Origin: Actinoplanes sp. TBRC 11911
GTDB taxonomy: Bacteria > Actinomycetota > Actinomycetes > Mycobacteriales > Micromonosporaceae
Direction: 5' to 3'
DNA length: 64,000 nucleotides
NCBI RefSeq assembly: GCF_012933445.1
Contig: NZ_JABBNC010000005.1
Coordinates: 62,001-126,000 of the forward strand
Made by a program: the position numbers and the translations under genes. Within the stretch, counting starts at the first letter, position 1. Each line of letters opens with the position of its first letter. The notes beneath the pieces are model-generated. The model was not told the DNA's origin and did no database searches. It saw nothing but the letters and a program-made list of their open reading frames with translations. Of the stretch, positions 8,488 to 17,328 are shown piece after piece.

Positions 8488-9861
8488 GTGGAGGTGTTGG
8501 AGGCCGACTATCTCGTGGTCGGCGCCGGGGCGGCCGGGATGGCGTTCACCGACGCGCTGATCGACCACGCGGACGTGCGCGTGGTCATGGTCGACCGCCG
8601 GTACGCCGTCGGCGGTCATTGGCTGGACGCGTACCCGTTCGTCCGGCTGCACCAGGCGTCCGCGTTCTACGGCGTGGCCTCGACGCTGCTCGGCGGCGGC
8701 CGCGTCCAGCGCGACGGGCCCGAGGCCGGGCTGCACGAGCGGGCGACGGCGCCGGAGGTCTGCGCGTACTACGAGCGGGTGCTGCGCGAACGGATGATCC
8801 CCTCGGGCAAGGTCTCCTTCCACCCGAACTGCGAGTATCTGGGCGAGGGCCGGTTCGTGTCGCGGCTGTCCGGCACGCGGTACGAGGTGCGCGGCCGGAC
8901 CCGGGTCGTCGACGCTCGCTACCTCGGCCCGCAGATCCCGTCCCGGACGCCGCCACCCTTCGGGATCGCCGAGGGGGTGCGCGTCATCGCGGCCAACGAC
9001 CTGGTCAACGTGGCCGAGGCGCCGTCGCAGTACGTGATCGTCGGCTCCGGGAAGACGGCGACCGACGCGTGCGTCTGGCTTCTCGGGAACGGGGTCGACC
9101 CGGGTGCGATCCGCTGGGTCCGGGCCCGCGACCCGTGGATGCTCAACCGCGCGGTCGTGCAGCCGGACCCCGCCGTGTTCATCGGCATGGCGGCGGACAT
9201 CCTGCAGGCGGCGGCCGCGGCGAAGTCACCGGACGACATGTTCGCCCGCCTGGAGGACATCGAGGTGATGCTGCGCATCGACCCGGCGGTGACCCCGACG
9301 ATGGCGAAGACCCCGACGCTCGCGCGGTGGGAGCTCGACCGGTTACGCACGATCGGCGACGTCGTACGCCTCGGGCACCTGCACCACGTCGAGCCGGGCC
9401 GGATGGTGCTGCGCGACGGCAACGCCACCATCGCGCCCGACGCGGTCGTCGTGCACTGCGCCGCGTCCGGATTGCAGTACCGGCCCCTGGTGCCGATCTG
9501 GGGCTCTGCGGCGATCACCCTGCAGCCGATCCGGACCGGGTTCCCCTGCTTCGGCGCCGCGCTCGCCGGCTATGTCGAAGCCACCGTCGGCGGCGACGAC
9601 GCGAAGAACGCGTTGTGCCCGCCGTCGCCGTACTCGAACACACCCGCCGACTGGGCGCTGATGCAGGTGCTGGGCAATCAGGCCTCGATGTCGTTCGGGG
9701 CCGACCCGGACATCAAGGCGTGGGCCGACCGGGTCTCGCTGAACCCGGCGCGCATCCCCCCGGACATGGCGGGCGCCGCCGACGTGAGCACCGCGGTGGA
9801 CCGCTTCCGCCGGCACGTCGGCGCGGGGATGAGCCGGATGGCCGAGCTGTCCCGCATGTGA
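8488..9861 (+). CDS. NAD(P)/FAD-dependent oxidoreductase of unknown substrate
   Basis: Read from the GTG at 8488 the protein has 457 residues and begins five residues before the FAD motif DYLVVGAGAAGMAFTDALI, the usual position in this family. It also has MVDRRYAVGGHWLDAYPFVR and a second dinucleotide motif YVIVGSGKTATDACVWLL, where the usual third glycine is replaced. An ATG at 8389 with a GGGGGGAA site 3 bp away would add 33 residues (TRRLLHPIRPRD...) and is a serious alternative. The remaining sequence resembles uncharacterised actinobacterial flavoproteins. The gene stands alone, followed by a strong hairpin terminator. Confidence 0.8.
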   Translation: MEVLEADYLVVGAGAAGMAFTDALIDHADVRVVMVDRRYAVGGHWLDAYPFVRLHQASAFYGVASTLLGGGRVQRDGPEAGLHERATAPEVCAYYERVLRERMIPSGKVSFHPNCEYLGEGRFVSRLSGTRYEVRGRTRVVDARYLGPQIPSRTPPPFGIAEGVRVIAANDLVNVAEAPSQYVIVGSGKTATDACVWLLGNGVDPGAIRWVRARDPWMLNRAVVQPDPAVFIGMAADILQAAAAAKSPDDMFARLEDIEVMLRIDPAVTPTMAKTPTLARWELDRLRTIGDVVRLGHLHHVEPGRMVLRDGNATIAPDAVVVHCAASGLQYRPLVPIWGSAAITLQPIRTGFPCFGAALAGYVEATVGGDDAKNALCPPSPYSNTPADWALMQVLGNQASMSFGADPDIKAWADRVSLNPARIPPDMAGAADVSTAVDRFRRHVGAGMSRMAELSRM

Positions 9862-9865
9862 GAGA

Positions 9866-9891
9866 CCGCCTCCGGTGCTAGCCGGAGGCGG
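9866..9891 (+). terminator. Hairpin terminator after the flavoprotein gene
   Basis: Perfect 10-bp arms CCGCCTCCGG/CCGGAGGCGG around a 6-nt loop, starting 5 bp after the stop codon. No T-run follows, as is common in high-GC actinobacteria. Confidence 0.7.
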
Positions 9892-9977
9892 CCTGCCCCC
9901 CGGAGACTGAGGCTCCCGCGCCGGGCACGCCGCGATTTGACCGATCCTGCCAGGGCCTTTGACCAGCGCTGACAAAA

Positions 9978-10919
9978 CTAGGCCCAGGGAACCCCGGAGT
10001 CGCCTCGAGCACTGCCGGGTGCCACGGTTTGTCCCGTTTCGCCGTGCCGGGCCGCGGACGGGGTCACCCCGTACTGGGCCTGGAACGCTCTGGTGAAATG
10101 CGCCTGGCTGGCGAAGCCCCAGTGGGCCGCGACACCGGCGATGCTGCGATGGCGGAACAGCGGGTCGGCCAGGTCGCGCCGGGCCGCCGCCAGACGCTGG
10201 ACACGAATGTATTCGGTGACCGTGTACGGCTCGTCCTCGAACAGCCGGTGCAGCGTCCGCGGTGACATGTGCAGCGCGGCCGCGACACGGTCATGCGTCA
10301 GGTCGGCTTCGGTCAGGTGCCGGCGCGCGTACCCGATGACCCGGATCCGCTGGGCGTCCGCCGCCGCGTCGTTGTCCGGCAGCCCGGCCGCGCCCAGCGT
10401 TCCGGCGATGAGATGCAGCACCGCCTCGCCGATGCGCTCGGCCGCCGAGCCCATCGAGGGGCCCTGGCGGATCGCCGAGGCGATGAAGCCCGGCAGCACC
10501 GCACCCGGGCCGTCATCGAGGGTGACCACCCGGCGCATCGACCCGCGCAGAAACCGGTCCGGCAGCGAGATGGCCGCGCGTTCGAAGGCGAGCATCGTGA
10601 ACGTCCACGGCTGCGCCAATACCGCCTCCAGCAGCCCGCCGCCGTCGCCCATCACGAGCTGGCCGGGCGACACCCGGACCTGGGAGTCCACCTGACACAG
10701 CAGGCCGGACCCCCGCAGCGGGACGGCCACCAGCAGCAGATCCGCGGACTTGCCCCGGCCGCCACCGCGAATCATCTGTGGCGTGCCGCTCAACTGGTAC
10801 GCCGCCAGCCGGCCGAGCGACGCGCGGGCCAGCATGCCGCTCGGCCGTTCGTCGCTGATCGCCGCGGGCTCCAGGTGGAAGGATTTGCCGAGCGCGGCCG
10901 GCCACTCTTCGGGATCCAC
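9978..10919 (-). CDS. AraC family transcriptional regulator
   Basis: A 313-residue regulator. The N-terminal region (about 20-190) is the cupin-like AraC_binding_2 type sensor domain. The C-terminal 100 residues form the double HTH: DRVAAALHMSPRTLHRLFED in the first and SIAGVAAHWGFASQAHFTRA (with FQAQYGVTPSAAR) in the second, the standard AraC signature. The GTG start at 10919 lacks a strong ribosome site, so the exact start is uncertain. It ends about 115 bp from the flavoprotein stop and is divergent from the kinase gene at 11157. Its target is not clear from the context. Confidence 0.88.
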   Translation of the reverse strand: MDPEEWPAALGKSFHLEPAAISDERPSGMLARASLGRLAAYQLSGTPQMIRGGGRGKSADLLLVAVPLRGSGLLCQVDSQVRVSPGQLVMGDGGGLLEAVLAQPWTFTMLAFERAAISLPDRFLRGSMRRVVTLDDGPGAVLPGFIASAIRQGPSMGSAAERIGEAVLHLIAGTLGAAGLPDNDAAADAQRIRVIGYARRHLTEADLTHDRVAAALHMSPRTLHRLFEDEPYTVTEYIRVQRLAAARRDLADPLFRHRSIAGVAAHWGFASQAHFTRAFQAQYGVTPSAARHGETGQTVAPGSARGDSGVPWA

Positions 10920-11156
10920 GCGAACACAACGCTTGGCCGGCGGCCGGGTTCAGCGCCGAGGTGACCATCTCAGGGTCACCCAAGCGCACCTGTCGATGAG
11001 AGACGAACGAGTCACCGAGCGCACAGGTGACGCTCGAATATCGTGACTCGCCGTGCATGAGAGAACGGGCGTCGAAGGTTGCTCCCCTCCCGTCGGATCC
11101 GGAACATCGGCGAAGCCGAACGATCCCGACGATGCAGAGGAAGGACCGGACATCAC

Positions 11157-12884
11157 GTGCAGTCATCCCCCTCAATGACCGGCAGTGTTCGCGGCGAGGC
11201 CGCCGCCACCGCCGATCTCAGTGGCCGGTGCGTGGGCAACTCGTACGTTCTCGTCTGCCCGGTCGGGCACGGTGCGACCGGCACCGTCTGGCGCGGCATC
11301 GACCGTTCCACCGGCGAATACGTCGCCGTGAAGCTGTTGCACGAAGGACTGCTGAAACAACCGAAGCTGGTCATCCGCTTCGTGCAGGAACGCACGATCC
11401 TGATGATGATGCGGCACGAGAACATCGTCGGCGTCCGCGACCTGTTCAGCGTCGGCGGCTCACTCGCGCTGGTGATGGACTACGTCTCCGGCGGCAGCCT
11501 GCGCGGTCACCTGCAGTCGCTCGGCACTCTCGCCCCGGCCGACGCCGCCGATCTGCTGGCCCAGGTGGCCGCCGCGCTCGCCCAGGCGCACGAGCTGGGC
11601 GTGGTGCACCGCGACGTCAAACCCGACAACATTCTGCTGCAGGACAACGAGGGCCGTCTCGACGTACGCCTCACCGACTTCGGCATCGCGCGCGTCCTCG
11701 ACACCGCGGGCCTGACCACGCCGCAGGCCATCGTCGGCACCCCGCACTACATGGCCCCGGAGGCGATCTCCGGCGAGGCGGTCATCGCGTCCGACGTCTA
11801 CGCGGTCGGTGTCGTCCTTTTCGAACTGATAACAGGCCTTCCCCCGTACGCCGGGGAGCCGATCGCCGTGCTGCGCCAGCACTTGGACGAGGCACCGCAA
11901 TACCCACCGGGCATGCCCCACGATGTGCGCTCGGTGATCGAGTGGTGCATGGCGAAGGACCCGGACGACCGGCCGGACGCCGCCGAACTCGGGGACGCGT
12001 TACGCCGCCTGGCCAAGGAGACCGCCGGGGTGCCCGCCCTCGCCCCGATCGGCGAGGCGACCGAGGTCATCGGCGGTTCGGTCGCCAGCGTGATCGGTGT
12101 GCGGCACCCGTCGGTGCGGCGCACCCCGTCGCGCCGCCGGCCCCGTAACGGCCCGCGCTCGTGGGTGTGGCGCCGCCCGTGGCTGATGGTCACCCTGGCC
12201 GCCGCCGCGGTGATGCTGTCCGGCCTGGGCGGGTACAACGCGTGGCACATGATCGGCGACGGCGACGAGCCCGCGTCGGCGGCTCCGCAGCCGCAGTTCA
12301 TCGGCGGCGCCCCGGCGTCGGCGGGCACCGCCTCGCAGGCCGCGGGGGTGCGGCCGACCGGGCTTCCGTCCGGACCGGCCGCCGGGCTGCCCGCGCTGGC
12401 CGGGGCGCCGCCGTCCGGCGCGGCGGGTGGCGGCCTGGTGGCACCGACCGGCCCGGCGGGCCAGGCTCGCAAGGGCGCCAAGGCCGGGGCGACCGCGGGC
12501 CCGACCGGCGGTGACACCGAGGTGACGTTCGGGCCGTGGCGCTGCGGCGACGAGTACACATGGGACCTCGGGCATCCGGTGCTGGCCCGGCCGTGTCACG
12601 CGCTCGGCCCGACCGTCCGGGTCCTGGGGCAGATGGAGGCGTTCCCGGGCATCCAGGCCGACGTCTCGCTGACCGTGCGGGACGCGAGCAGCGATCAGAT
12701 CGTCGCCGGCCCGTTCGTCTGCAAGGAGTTGATGTTCACCGACTTCGCGCTGAAGCACAACTGCGGCCCGGTGGACATGGATGTGCCGCACGGCGGGCGG
12801 TACGTGGTGGCCGAGTCCTGGGAGTACACGCAGCGGCCGCTGCTGCCCGGCGGGGTCGCGCGCGGCCCGGCGTTCGACTGGTGA
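11157..12884 (+). CDS. Membrane-anchored Ser/Thr protein kinase (PknB-like) with novel-looking ectodomain
   Basis: A 575-residue Hanks-type kinase. Visible kinase elements: glycine loop GHGATGTVW (about 36-44), VAVKLL lysine (about 58), HRDVKPDN catalytic loop (about 150), DFGIAR (about 173) and GTPHYMAPE (about 195). A juxtamembrane Arg/Pro-rich stretch leads to one transmembrane helix (WLMVTLAAAAVMLSGLGGY, about 341-360), a Pro/Gly/Ala-rich spacer, and a 115-residue C-terminal extracellular domain with four cysteines (WRCGDEY, RPCHALG, FVCKEL, HNCGPV). There are no PASTA repeats. The GTG at 11157 follows AGGAAGGA; the later ATG at 11175 has no site. It would phosphorylate cytoplasmic targets in response to an external cue; the ectodomain family is not recognised. 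Confidence 0.9.
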   Translation: MQSSPSMTGSVRGEAAATADLSGRCVGNSYVLVCPVGHGATGTVWRGIDRSTGEYVAVKLLHEGLLKQPKLVIRFVQERTILMMMRHENIVGVRDLFSVGGSLALVMDYVSGGSLRGHLQSLGTLAPADAADLLAQVAAALAQAHELGVVHRDVKPDNILLQDNEGRLDVRLTDFGIARVLDTAGLTTPQAIVGTPHYMAPEAISGEAVIASDVYAVGVVLFELITGLPPYAGEPIAVLRQHLDEAPQYPPGMPHDVRSVIEWCMAKDPDDRPDAAELGDALRRLAKETAGVPALAPIGEATEVIGGSVASVIGVRHPSVRRTPSRRRPRNGPRSWVWRRPWLMVTLAAAAVMLSGLGGYNAWHMIGDGDEPASAAPQPQFIGGAPASAGTASQAAGVRPTGLPSGPAAGLPALAGAPPSGAAGGGLVAPTGPAGQARKGAKAGATAGPTGGDTEVTFGPWRCGDEYTWDLGHPVLARPCHALGPTVRVLGQMEAFPGIQADVSLTVRDASSDQIVAGPFVCKELMFTDFALKHNCGPVDMDVPHGGRYVVAESWEYTQRPLLPGGVARGPAFDW

Positions 12885-12891
12885 CGGAAAG

Positions 12892-12920
12892 GGGCGTGGC
12901 CGGACGGTGGCCACGCCCCT
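12892..12920. terminator. Bidirectional terminator hairpin between kinase and GNAT genes
   Basis: Perfect 11-bp arms GGGGCGTGGCC/GGCCACGCCCC around a 7-nt loop, lying between the convergent stops at 12884 and 12940. Confidence 0.75.
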
Positions 12921-12939
12921 CGCCGTGCGCCTGACAGAA

Positions 12940-13542
12940 TCAGGCGCGCCACATCCGGAAGAAGGGTGTTCCGTCCGGGAGCAGCATCTCGAAGGGATCC
13001 ATGTCGGCGTAGCCGGTGCGCCGGTACAGCCGGACGTTGTTCTCGTTCGTCGCTTCCAGGTACGCCGCCACGCCGTCGCGGTCCAGCTCGTCGTGGACGA
13101 CCTTCATCAGGTGGCTGCCCAGACCGTGGTGCTGGTGCTCCGGGTGGATCGCCAGGAACGCCAGGTGCCAGTGCGGGTCGGTCGGGTGGTTCTTCTCGAA
13201 CAGCACGTCCAGCGCGACAAAACGGTCCAGATACTGCTGGGCCAGCTCGGCGAGGCGCTCGCCGTACCGCTCCGGCTCGGGTGCGTCCCTGGTGTTGTCG
13301 AACCAGACCGCGGTGCCGATCAGGCCCTCGCCGTCCGGGTTGTCGATGACGTCGACCCGGCCGTATTTGAAGGCGTGCTCGGTGTAGAGCGTGAAGAAGT
13401 CGGCCATCACCCGGACGCGGTCGTCCAGCGGCGGCACCAGGTACGCGTTCTGGGGTAAGTCGTTGAACGAGTAGCTGATCAGGTGGCCGACGGCGGGGAT
13501 CTCGTCCTCGCGGGCGGGCCGGATCTCGTGCTGTGTGCTCAC
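12940..13542 (-). CDS. GNAT family N-acetyltransferase
   Basis: A 200-residue GNAT protein. The acetyl-CoA motif A is visible as HLAFLAIHPEHQHHGLGSHL (Q/R-x-x-G-x-G/A), followed by the ATNENNVRLYRRTGY segment typical of motif B. The GTG start at 13542 overlaps the TGA of the permease gene (GTGA), so translation is probably coupled to it. The coupling suggests acetylation of a compound moved by that permease, but this is inference; the substrate is unknown. Confidence 0.87.
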   Translation of the reverse strand: MSTQHEIRPAREDEIPAVGHLISYSFNDLPQNAYLVPPLDDRVRVMADFFTLYTEHAFKYGRVDVIDNPDGEGLIGTAVWFDNTRDAPEPERYGERLAELAQQYLDRFVALDVLFEKNHPTDPHWHLAFLAIHPEHQHHGLGSHLMKVVHDELDRDGVAAYLEATNENNVRLYRRTGYADMDPFEMLLPDGTPFFRMWRA

Positions 13543-15053
13543 TTGGCGTCCCCCTCGTTCGACGACATGGCCGCGGAGAAGCCGCCGCTCGTGGTGTTGC
13601 TGCGGGCGCCGAGCCCGATCCCGGCGTACACCTGGGGCTGGCTGGAGCGCAGGATGAGCGCCCAGAGGATGCCGGCGACCGCGACGACGCCGAAGGCGAG
13701 CGGAACGACCCAGGTGGGAGCGCTGCCCGGCGCCACGCCGAACAGGGTGGCGATGTTGGTGATCGCCAGGTAGCACATGACGAGCAGCAGGATCGTGCCG
13801 ATCACCGGGGCGCCGACCCGGTGCCAGACGTCCTCGCCCTCGGAGTTCTTCGCGAAGTAGCTGATGACCGCGATCGAGGTGAGCGTGATCAGCAGCAGCA
13901 CGCCGATGCCGCCGCCGGTGCCGCCCCAGAAGAACATGTTGACCAGCGGGTCCCAGCCGGCGACCGCGAACAGCACGATGACGACCAGGCCGAGCGCCGA
14001 CTGCAGCAGCGAGCCGTTCTTGGGGGCGCCGGTGCCGGGCACGGTCCGGCCGAACGCCCGCGGCAGCACACCTTCGCGGCCGAGCGAGAACGTGTACCGG
14101 GCGATGATGTTGTGGAACGAGATCATCGCGGCGATCAGCGAGGTCAGGAACAGCGCGTGCCCGAGGTGCAGGGCGGCCGAGCCGAGCCGGTCCGAGGCGA
14201 CGTTGAAGAACAGCTCCGGACCCTCCTGGCCGGCGCGGGCGACGACGTCACCGCCGGCCGCCGAGATCATCGACCAGGACGCGAAGGCGTACAGGATGGC
14301 AATCAACGCGATCGCGATGTAGGTGGCCCGCGGGACCGTGCGGCGAGGGTCGCGTGACTCCTCGCTGAACACCACGGACTGCTCGAAGCCGACGAAGCCG
14401 GTGACCGCCATCGCGAGCAACGCGCCGGAACCCGATCCGACCAGGCTGCCCAGGTCGAGCGGCGCCGAGGACGCGGAGAAGTCCGACGAGAACACGTTCG
14501 AGAAGCTGAACACGACGACCAGCACGATCTCGGCGACCAGCAGGGTGGCGAGCACCTTGCCGTTGACCGAGACGTCGAGCACGCCGAGCACCGCGGTGAT
14601 GGCCCACACCACGAGGGCCAGGACCCACCATTTGACGTCGAGGCCGAACCAGTCCTTGAACAACGGCTGCGCGATGGCGCCGAAACCGCCGTACGCGGCG
14701 ATCTGGAACATGTTGTACGCCACCAGGGCCACCCAGGCCGCGCCGACGCCGAGCGGTTTGCCGATGCCGCGCGAGATGTACGCGTAGAAGGCGCCGGCGT
14801 TGGCGATGTGCCGGGCCATCGCGACGTACCCGACCGCGAAGATCGCGAGCACGACGGCCACCGCGAGGAACGCGATCGAGATGCCGGTCAGCCCGGTGAC
14901 CGCGAGGCCGGTGGGGACGACGCCGGCGACGACGGTCAGCGGCGCGGCCGCGGACATGACGAAGAAGACGACGGCCGCGACGCCGAGACGGTCGCGCGCC
15001 AATGCGTTGGATAACTGGCTTGGTTCGGGGGGTTTGGTTGCGGTCGCGGACAC
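13539..15053 (-). CDS. APC superfamily amino acid/amine permease
   Basis: A 504-residue membrane protein with about twelve hydrophobic helices. The first helix has the APC signature (VVFFVMSAAAPLTVVAGVVP), and GFVGFEQSVVFSEESRDPRR in the middle matches the conserved loop of the family. The C-terminus ends in a cytoplasmic tail. It would import or exchange amino acids or polyamines. The GTG start at 15053 has GGAG 8 bp upstream. First gene of a two-gene operon with the overlapping GNAT gene; the GPP34-like gene lies 30 bp upstream in the same direction and could be cotranscribed. Confidence 0.9.
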   Translation of the reverse strand: MSATATKPPEPSQLSNALARDRLGVAAVVFFVMSAAAPLTVVAGVVPTGLAVTGLTGISIAFLAVAVVLAIFAVGYVAMARHIANAGAFYAYISRGIGKPLGVGAAWVALVAYNMFQIAAYGGFGAIAQPLFKDWFGLDVKWWVLALVVWAITAVLGVLDVSVNGKVLATLLVAEIVLVVVFSFSNVFSSDFSASSAPLDLGSLVGSGSGALLAMAVTGFVGFEQSVVFSEESRDPRRTVPRATYIAIALIAILYAFASWSMISAAGGDVVARAGQEGPELFFNVASDRLGSAALHLGHALFLTSLIAAMISFHNIIARYTFSLGREGVLPRAFGRTVPGTGAPKNGSLLQSALGLVVIVLFAVAGWDPLVNMFFWGGTGGGIGVLLLITLTSIAVISYFAKNSEGEDVWHRVGAPVIGTILLLVMCYLAITNIATLFGVAPGSAPTWVVPLAFGVVAVAGILWALILRSSQPQVYAGIGLGARSNTTSGGFSAAMSSNEGDAK

Positions 15054-15083
15054 GCGATTCTCCAGAGGGGTGTTGGGGTGAAG

Positions 15084-15734
15084 TCAGGCGCGCCGTGCCA
15101 TGACGGCGTCGCCCACCGCGGCCTCGGTATGTCCGACCAGCTCCTGAAGCATCGCGGGGAGACGGCGCTTCAACTGGTCGAACAGCAACCCGCGGCCGCG
15201 GGCGTCGAGGGTGACGAAGACGTGCTGGTCGAGGCCGGTGGCGAGGATGAGGCCGGCCAGGACCAGGTCGGGGATGTCGAGCATCTCGCCGCGCCCGATC
15301 AGGGTGCGGACGCGTGTCGCGGGCCAGCCGGCGACCATCGAGTCGGTGGGTACGAAGTAGACCTTGCTGCTCAGCAGGCCGCGTTTCTCCTGGCGTTGCA
15401 CCAGGCCGGCCCGGGAGAGCCGGCGTTCGACCAGGTCGATGGCGATACCGGTGGCGAGAAAGGAGATCCAGTCGCGTACGGCGCGGTGGTGCCCTTCGCG
15501 CAGGAGCTGGTCGAGGACGGCGGTCGCGGCCGGGTCACCGGTCGGCCGGTCGTCGATGAGAACGATCTTCCCGTCGGCGACGTCCAGGCGTCGCCAGAGG
15601 ACGAGCTCACCCAGCAGCGCCCCGGCCAGTCCGAGGCCCATGGTGGCCGGCGTCAGCAGGGACTTGCCCTTGACGGTGTCGTGGGCGGTCAGGAAGAGAT
15701 CGTCCGCGAGGGGAAGCTGCGGCGTCGAAACCAC
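15084..15734 (-). CDS. GPP34 family (GOLPH3/Vps74-like) phosphoprotein
   Basis: A 216-residue protein matching the bacterial GPP34 family: LADDLFLTAHD at the N-terminus, LLTPATMGLGLAGALLGELVLW in the first long helix, then ATAVLDQLLREG, a KVYFVPTDS loop and a final LFDQLKRRLPAMLQEL helix. Eukaryotic GOLPH3/Vps74 bind phosphatidylinositol 4-phosphate at the Golgi; the bacterial members, widespread in actinomycetes, have no established role that I know of. The GTG start at 15734 follows GAGAGGAG. Upstream is a 1.7-kb non-coding region. Confidence 0.88.
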   Translation of the reverse strand: MVSTPQLPLADDLFLTAHDTVKGKSLLTPATMGLGLAGALLGELVLWRRLDVADGKIVLIDDRPTGDPAATAVLDQLLREGHHRAVRDWISFLATGIAIDLVERRLSRAGLVQRQEKRGLLSSKVYFVPTDSMVAGWPATRVRTLIGRGEMLDIPDLVLAGLILATGLDQHVFVTLDARGRGLLFDQLKRRLPAMLQELVGHTEAAVGDAVMARRA

Positions 15735-16199
15735 TGCGGCACTCCTCTCCGCGCGGCGACTCGCCGTGATGGCTACTCACAGTGAATGCCGCAGACGTGC
15801 GAAACCCGTTACGTTGTGCGTTCTGGCGCACAACCCCGCGTAGCATGCCAGCGGAGGTAGTCACGCGCAACGCCCTTACAAGATCGACTTACCGTCCGAA
15901 GTGGTCAGAATGAGAATGCATTCTGCAGTATCTCTCTTACCTGGTATTTCGTTCATCAAATGCAAGACCGTCTATTTTCAGGGAGATCGCCTCGGGTATA
16001 CGTTTCAGTCCTCGTCGATATGTGTTGCCGGCGCTGTGCATGCGGTCCGCCGCCATGACGGTCCGTTGCGATCTCCACAGCCACTCACACCCAGTGACAG
16101 TCACCGTCGGCGATTCGGGCGGCAGCGACGGACTTGGCCCCGGGCCGCGGCGCTCGCTCCCCTTCGCGATCGTCAGCCGCCCCATGACGATCCGCTGGG
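15735..16199. other. Intergenic stretch with AT-richer core, no supported gene
   Basis: No gene is supported. A hairpin with 8-bp perfect arms GTTGTGCG/CGCACAAC lies at 15813-15834. A perfect 12-bp palindrome AGAATGCATTCT is at 15913-15924. The stretch from about 15890 to 16030 is much less GC-rich than anything around it, which fits either a promoter region for the GPP34 gene or remnant foreign DNA. Possible short readings here lack ribosome sites and family resemblance. Confidence 0.5.
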
Positions 16200-16490
16200 G
16201 CGGTTGACCTTGCCCGCGACCGACCCGCCTGCGACGACCGACCCTGCCCGCGGCCAACCCTCCCCGCGACCGGCCTGCCTGCGACGACCGGCCCTGCCCG
16301 CGGCCGACTTGGCTGCGGCCGACCCCGCCAGCGGCCAACCCTCCCTGCGACCGGCCTGCCTGCGACGACTTGGCTGCGACCGACCCGGCGTGCGGCCAAC
16401 CCTGCCTGCGACCGGCCCTGCCTGACGACCAACAATGCCAGCGACCGACTTGGCTGCGACCGACTTGGCTACGGCCGCGAAGATCGTCCT
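16200..16490. repeat. Degenerate tandem repeats of roughly 60-80 bp
   Basis: The phrase GCGGCCAACCCT recurs at 16250, 16331 and 16392, each time with the nearby words GCGACCGGCC and GCCTGC; GACTTGGCTGCG also recurs several times. Unit length is not constant (61-81 bp). No coding function is credible. Confidence 0.65.
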
Positions 16491-16563
16491 GGTCGCGCGG
16501 CGATCGCTCGTGGCCGGGCCGTCCACTATGTGGGACACCCCAACCGCATCATGGATTTTTGTC

Positions 16564-16610
16564 AACCTTGGAGAGTTGCGCCCACATACGAACCACAACT
16601 CTCCAAGGTT
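16564..16610. repeat. Conserved hairpin element, copy 1
   Basis: Perfect 15-bp arms AACCTTGGAGAGTTG (16564-16578) and CAACTCTCCAAGGTT (16596-16610) around a 17-nt loop. The same stem plus the adjoining TATGTGGGCG word occurs in the opposite orientation at 35256-35314. Nearby sequence (16683-16745) matches, when reversed, part of 20700-20765 before another repeat element. Confidence 0.75.
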
Positions 16611-16757
16611 CACATTCGCCCAGAAAATCCTGCCGGATAAAACCCCTATTTCACGATAGATATACCCTCCACAATGGAGGATGGTCCCACATCGCGGACG
16701 GTGCACCCATAACGTGGACGCGGGTCTCAGCAGGCGGTCGCCCGTTCCACAGTGTGT

Positions 16758-17218
16758 AACTGTTCAGCTGCTTCCGTCGGCCGGGAGTCCCCGTGCGAGG
16801 CGGGGCTGCCAGGCCCGGGCAGGTCCCAGCTCCCCACAGTGGGAGCCCCACCCGGGTGTGGGCAGTAGCGACGCCGGGGAGGTTGTGGTTGCCCACACCG
16901 CGGCCACCCTCACCCACGTGCGGGGAGTCGCGACGGCTGGGAGGTTATGGTTGTCCACACCGCGGCCACGCTCACCCGCGTGTGGAGAGTCGCGACGGCT
17001 GGGAGGTTGCGGTTGCCCACACCGCGGCCACCCTCACTCACGTGCGGAGAGTCGCGACGGCGGGGAGGCTGTGGTTCCCTCAACCGTGGCGACCCACAGC
17101 GGGTGTGGGCACCTGTCACGGCCGGAACCTCCCAGCTCCCCACAGCGACCGGCCTAGCAGGTCCGCCACGGAAGGCCGACGCATCGCAGGGTGAGCGGCG
17201 AGACGGAGCTGAACAGTT
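16758..17218 (-). repeat. Repeat element A: 12-bp inverted ends, 62-bp tandem core (about 4 units)
   Basis: Bounded by AACTGTTCAGCT (16758-16769) and AGCTGAACAGTT (17207-17218), exact inverted copies. The core contains 62-bp units starting near 16882, 16944, 17006 and 17068, each with a GTCGCGAC centre and a CCCACAC word. It is 461 bp long and inverted relative to the elements at 20768 and 35337: its right arm matches their left arm reversed. Readings through it give low-complexity proteins that simply translate the repeat, so no gene is annotated. Confidence 0.85.
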
Positions 17219-17264
17219 CCACAGTGTGGGCGCGCCGCGCGCCGCACCCAGCGGCCCGGCCGCC

Positions 17265-17328
17265 CGGCGATCCGGCGATCCGGCGATCCGGCGATCCGGC
17301 GATCCGGCGATCCGGCGATCCGGCGATC
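17265..17328. repeat. Perfect 8-bp tandem repeat, eight copies
   Basis: CGGCGATC repeated eight times without error, then a partial copy and two nearby ATCCGGCAGGTCA words (about 17325 and 17359). It follows repeat element A by 46 bp. A period of 8 does not preserve a reading frame, which argues against coding. Confidence 0.9.

Noticed and set aside
10987..11029. Inverted CACCTGT/ACAGGTG arms between the AraC and kinase genes as an operator
   Set aside because: Only 7-bp arms with a 29-bp spacer in high-GC sequence; too weak to list as a feature.
15890..16030. AT-richer stretch as a replication origin or integrated element
   Set aside because: No DnaA-box cluster, integrase or attachment repeat could be seen; low GC alone is not enough.
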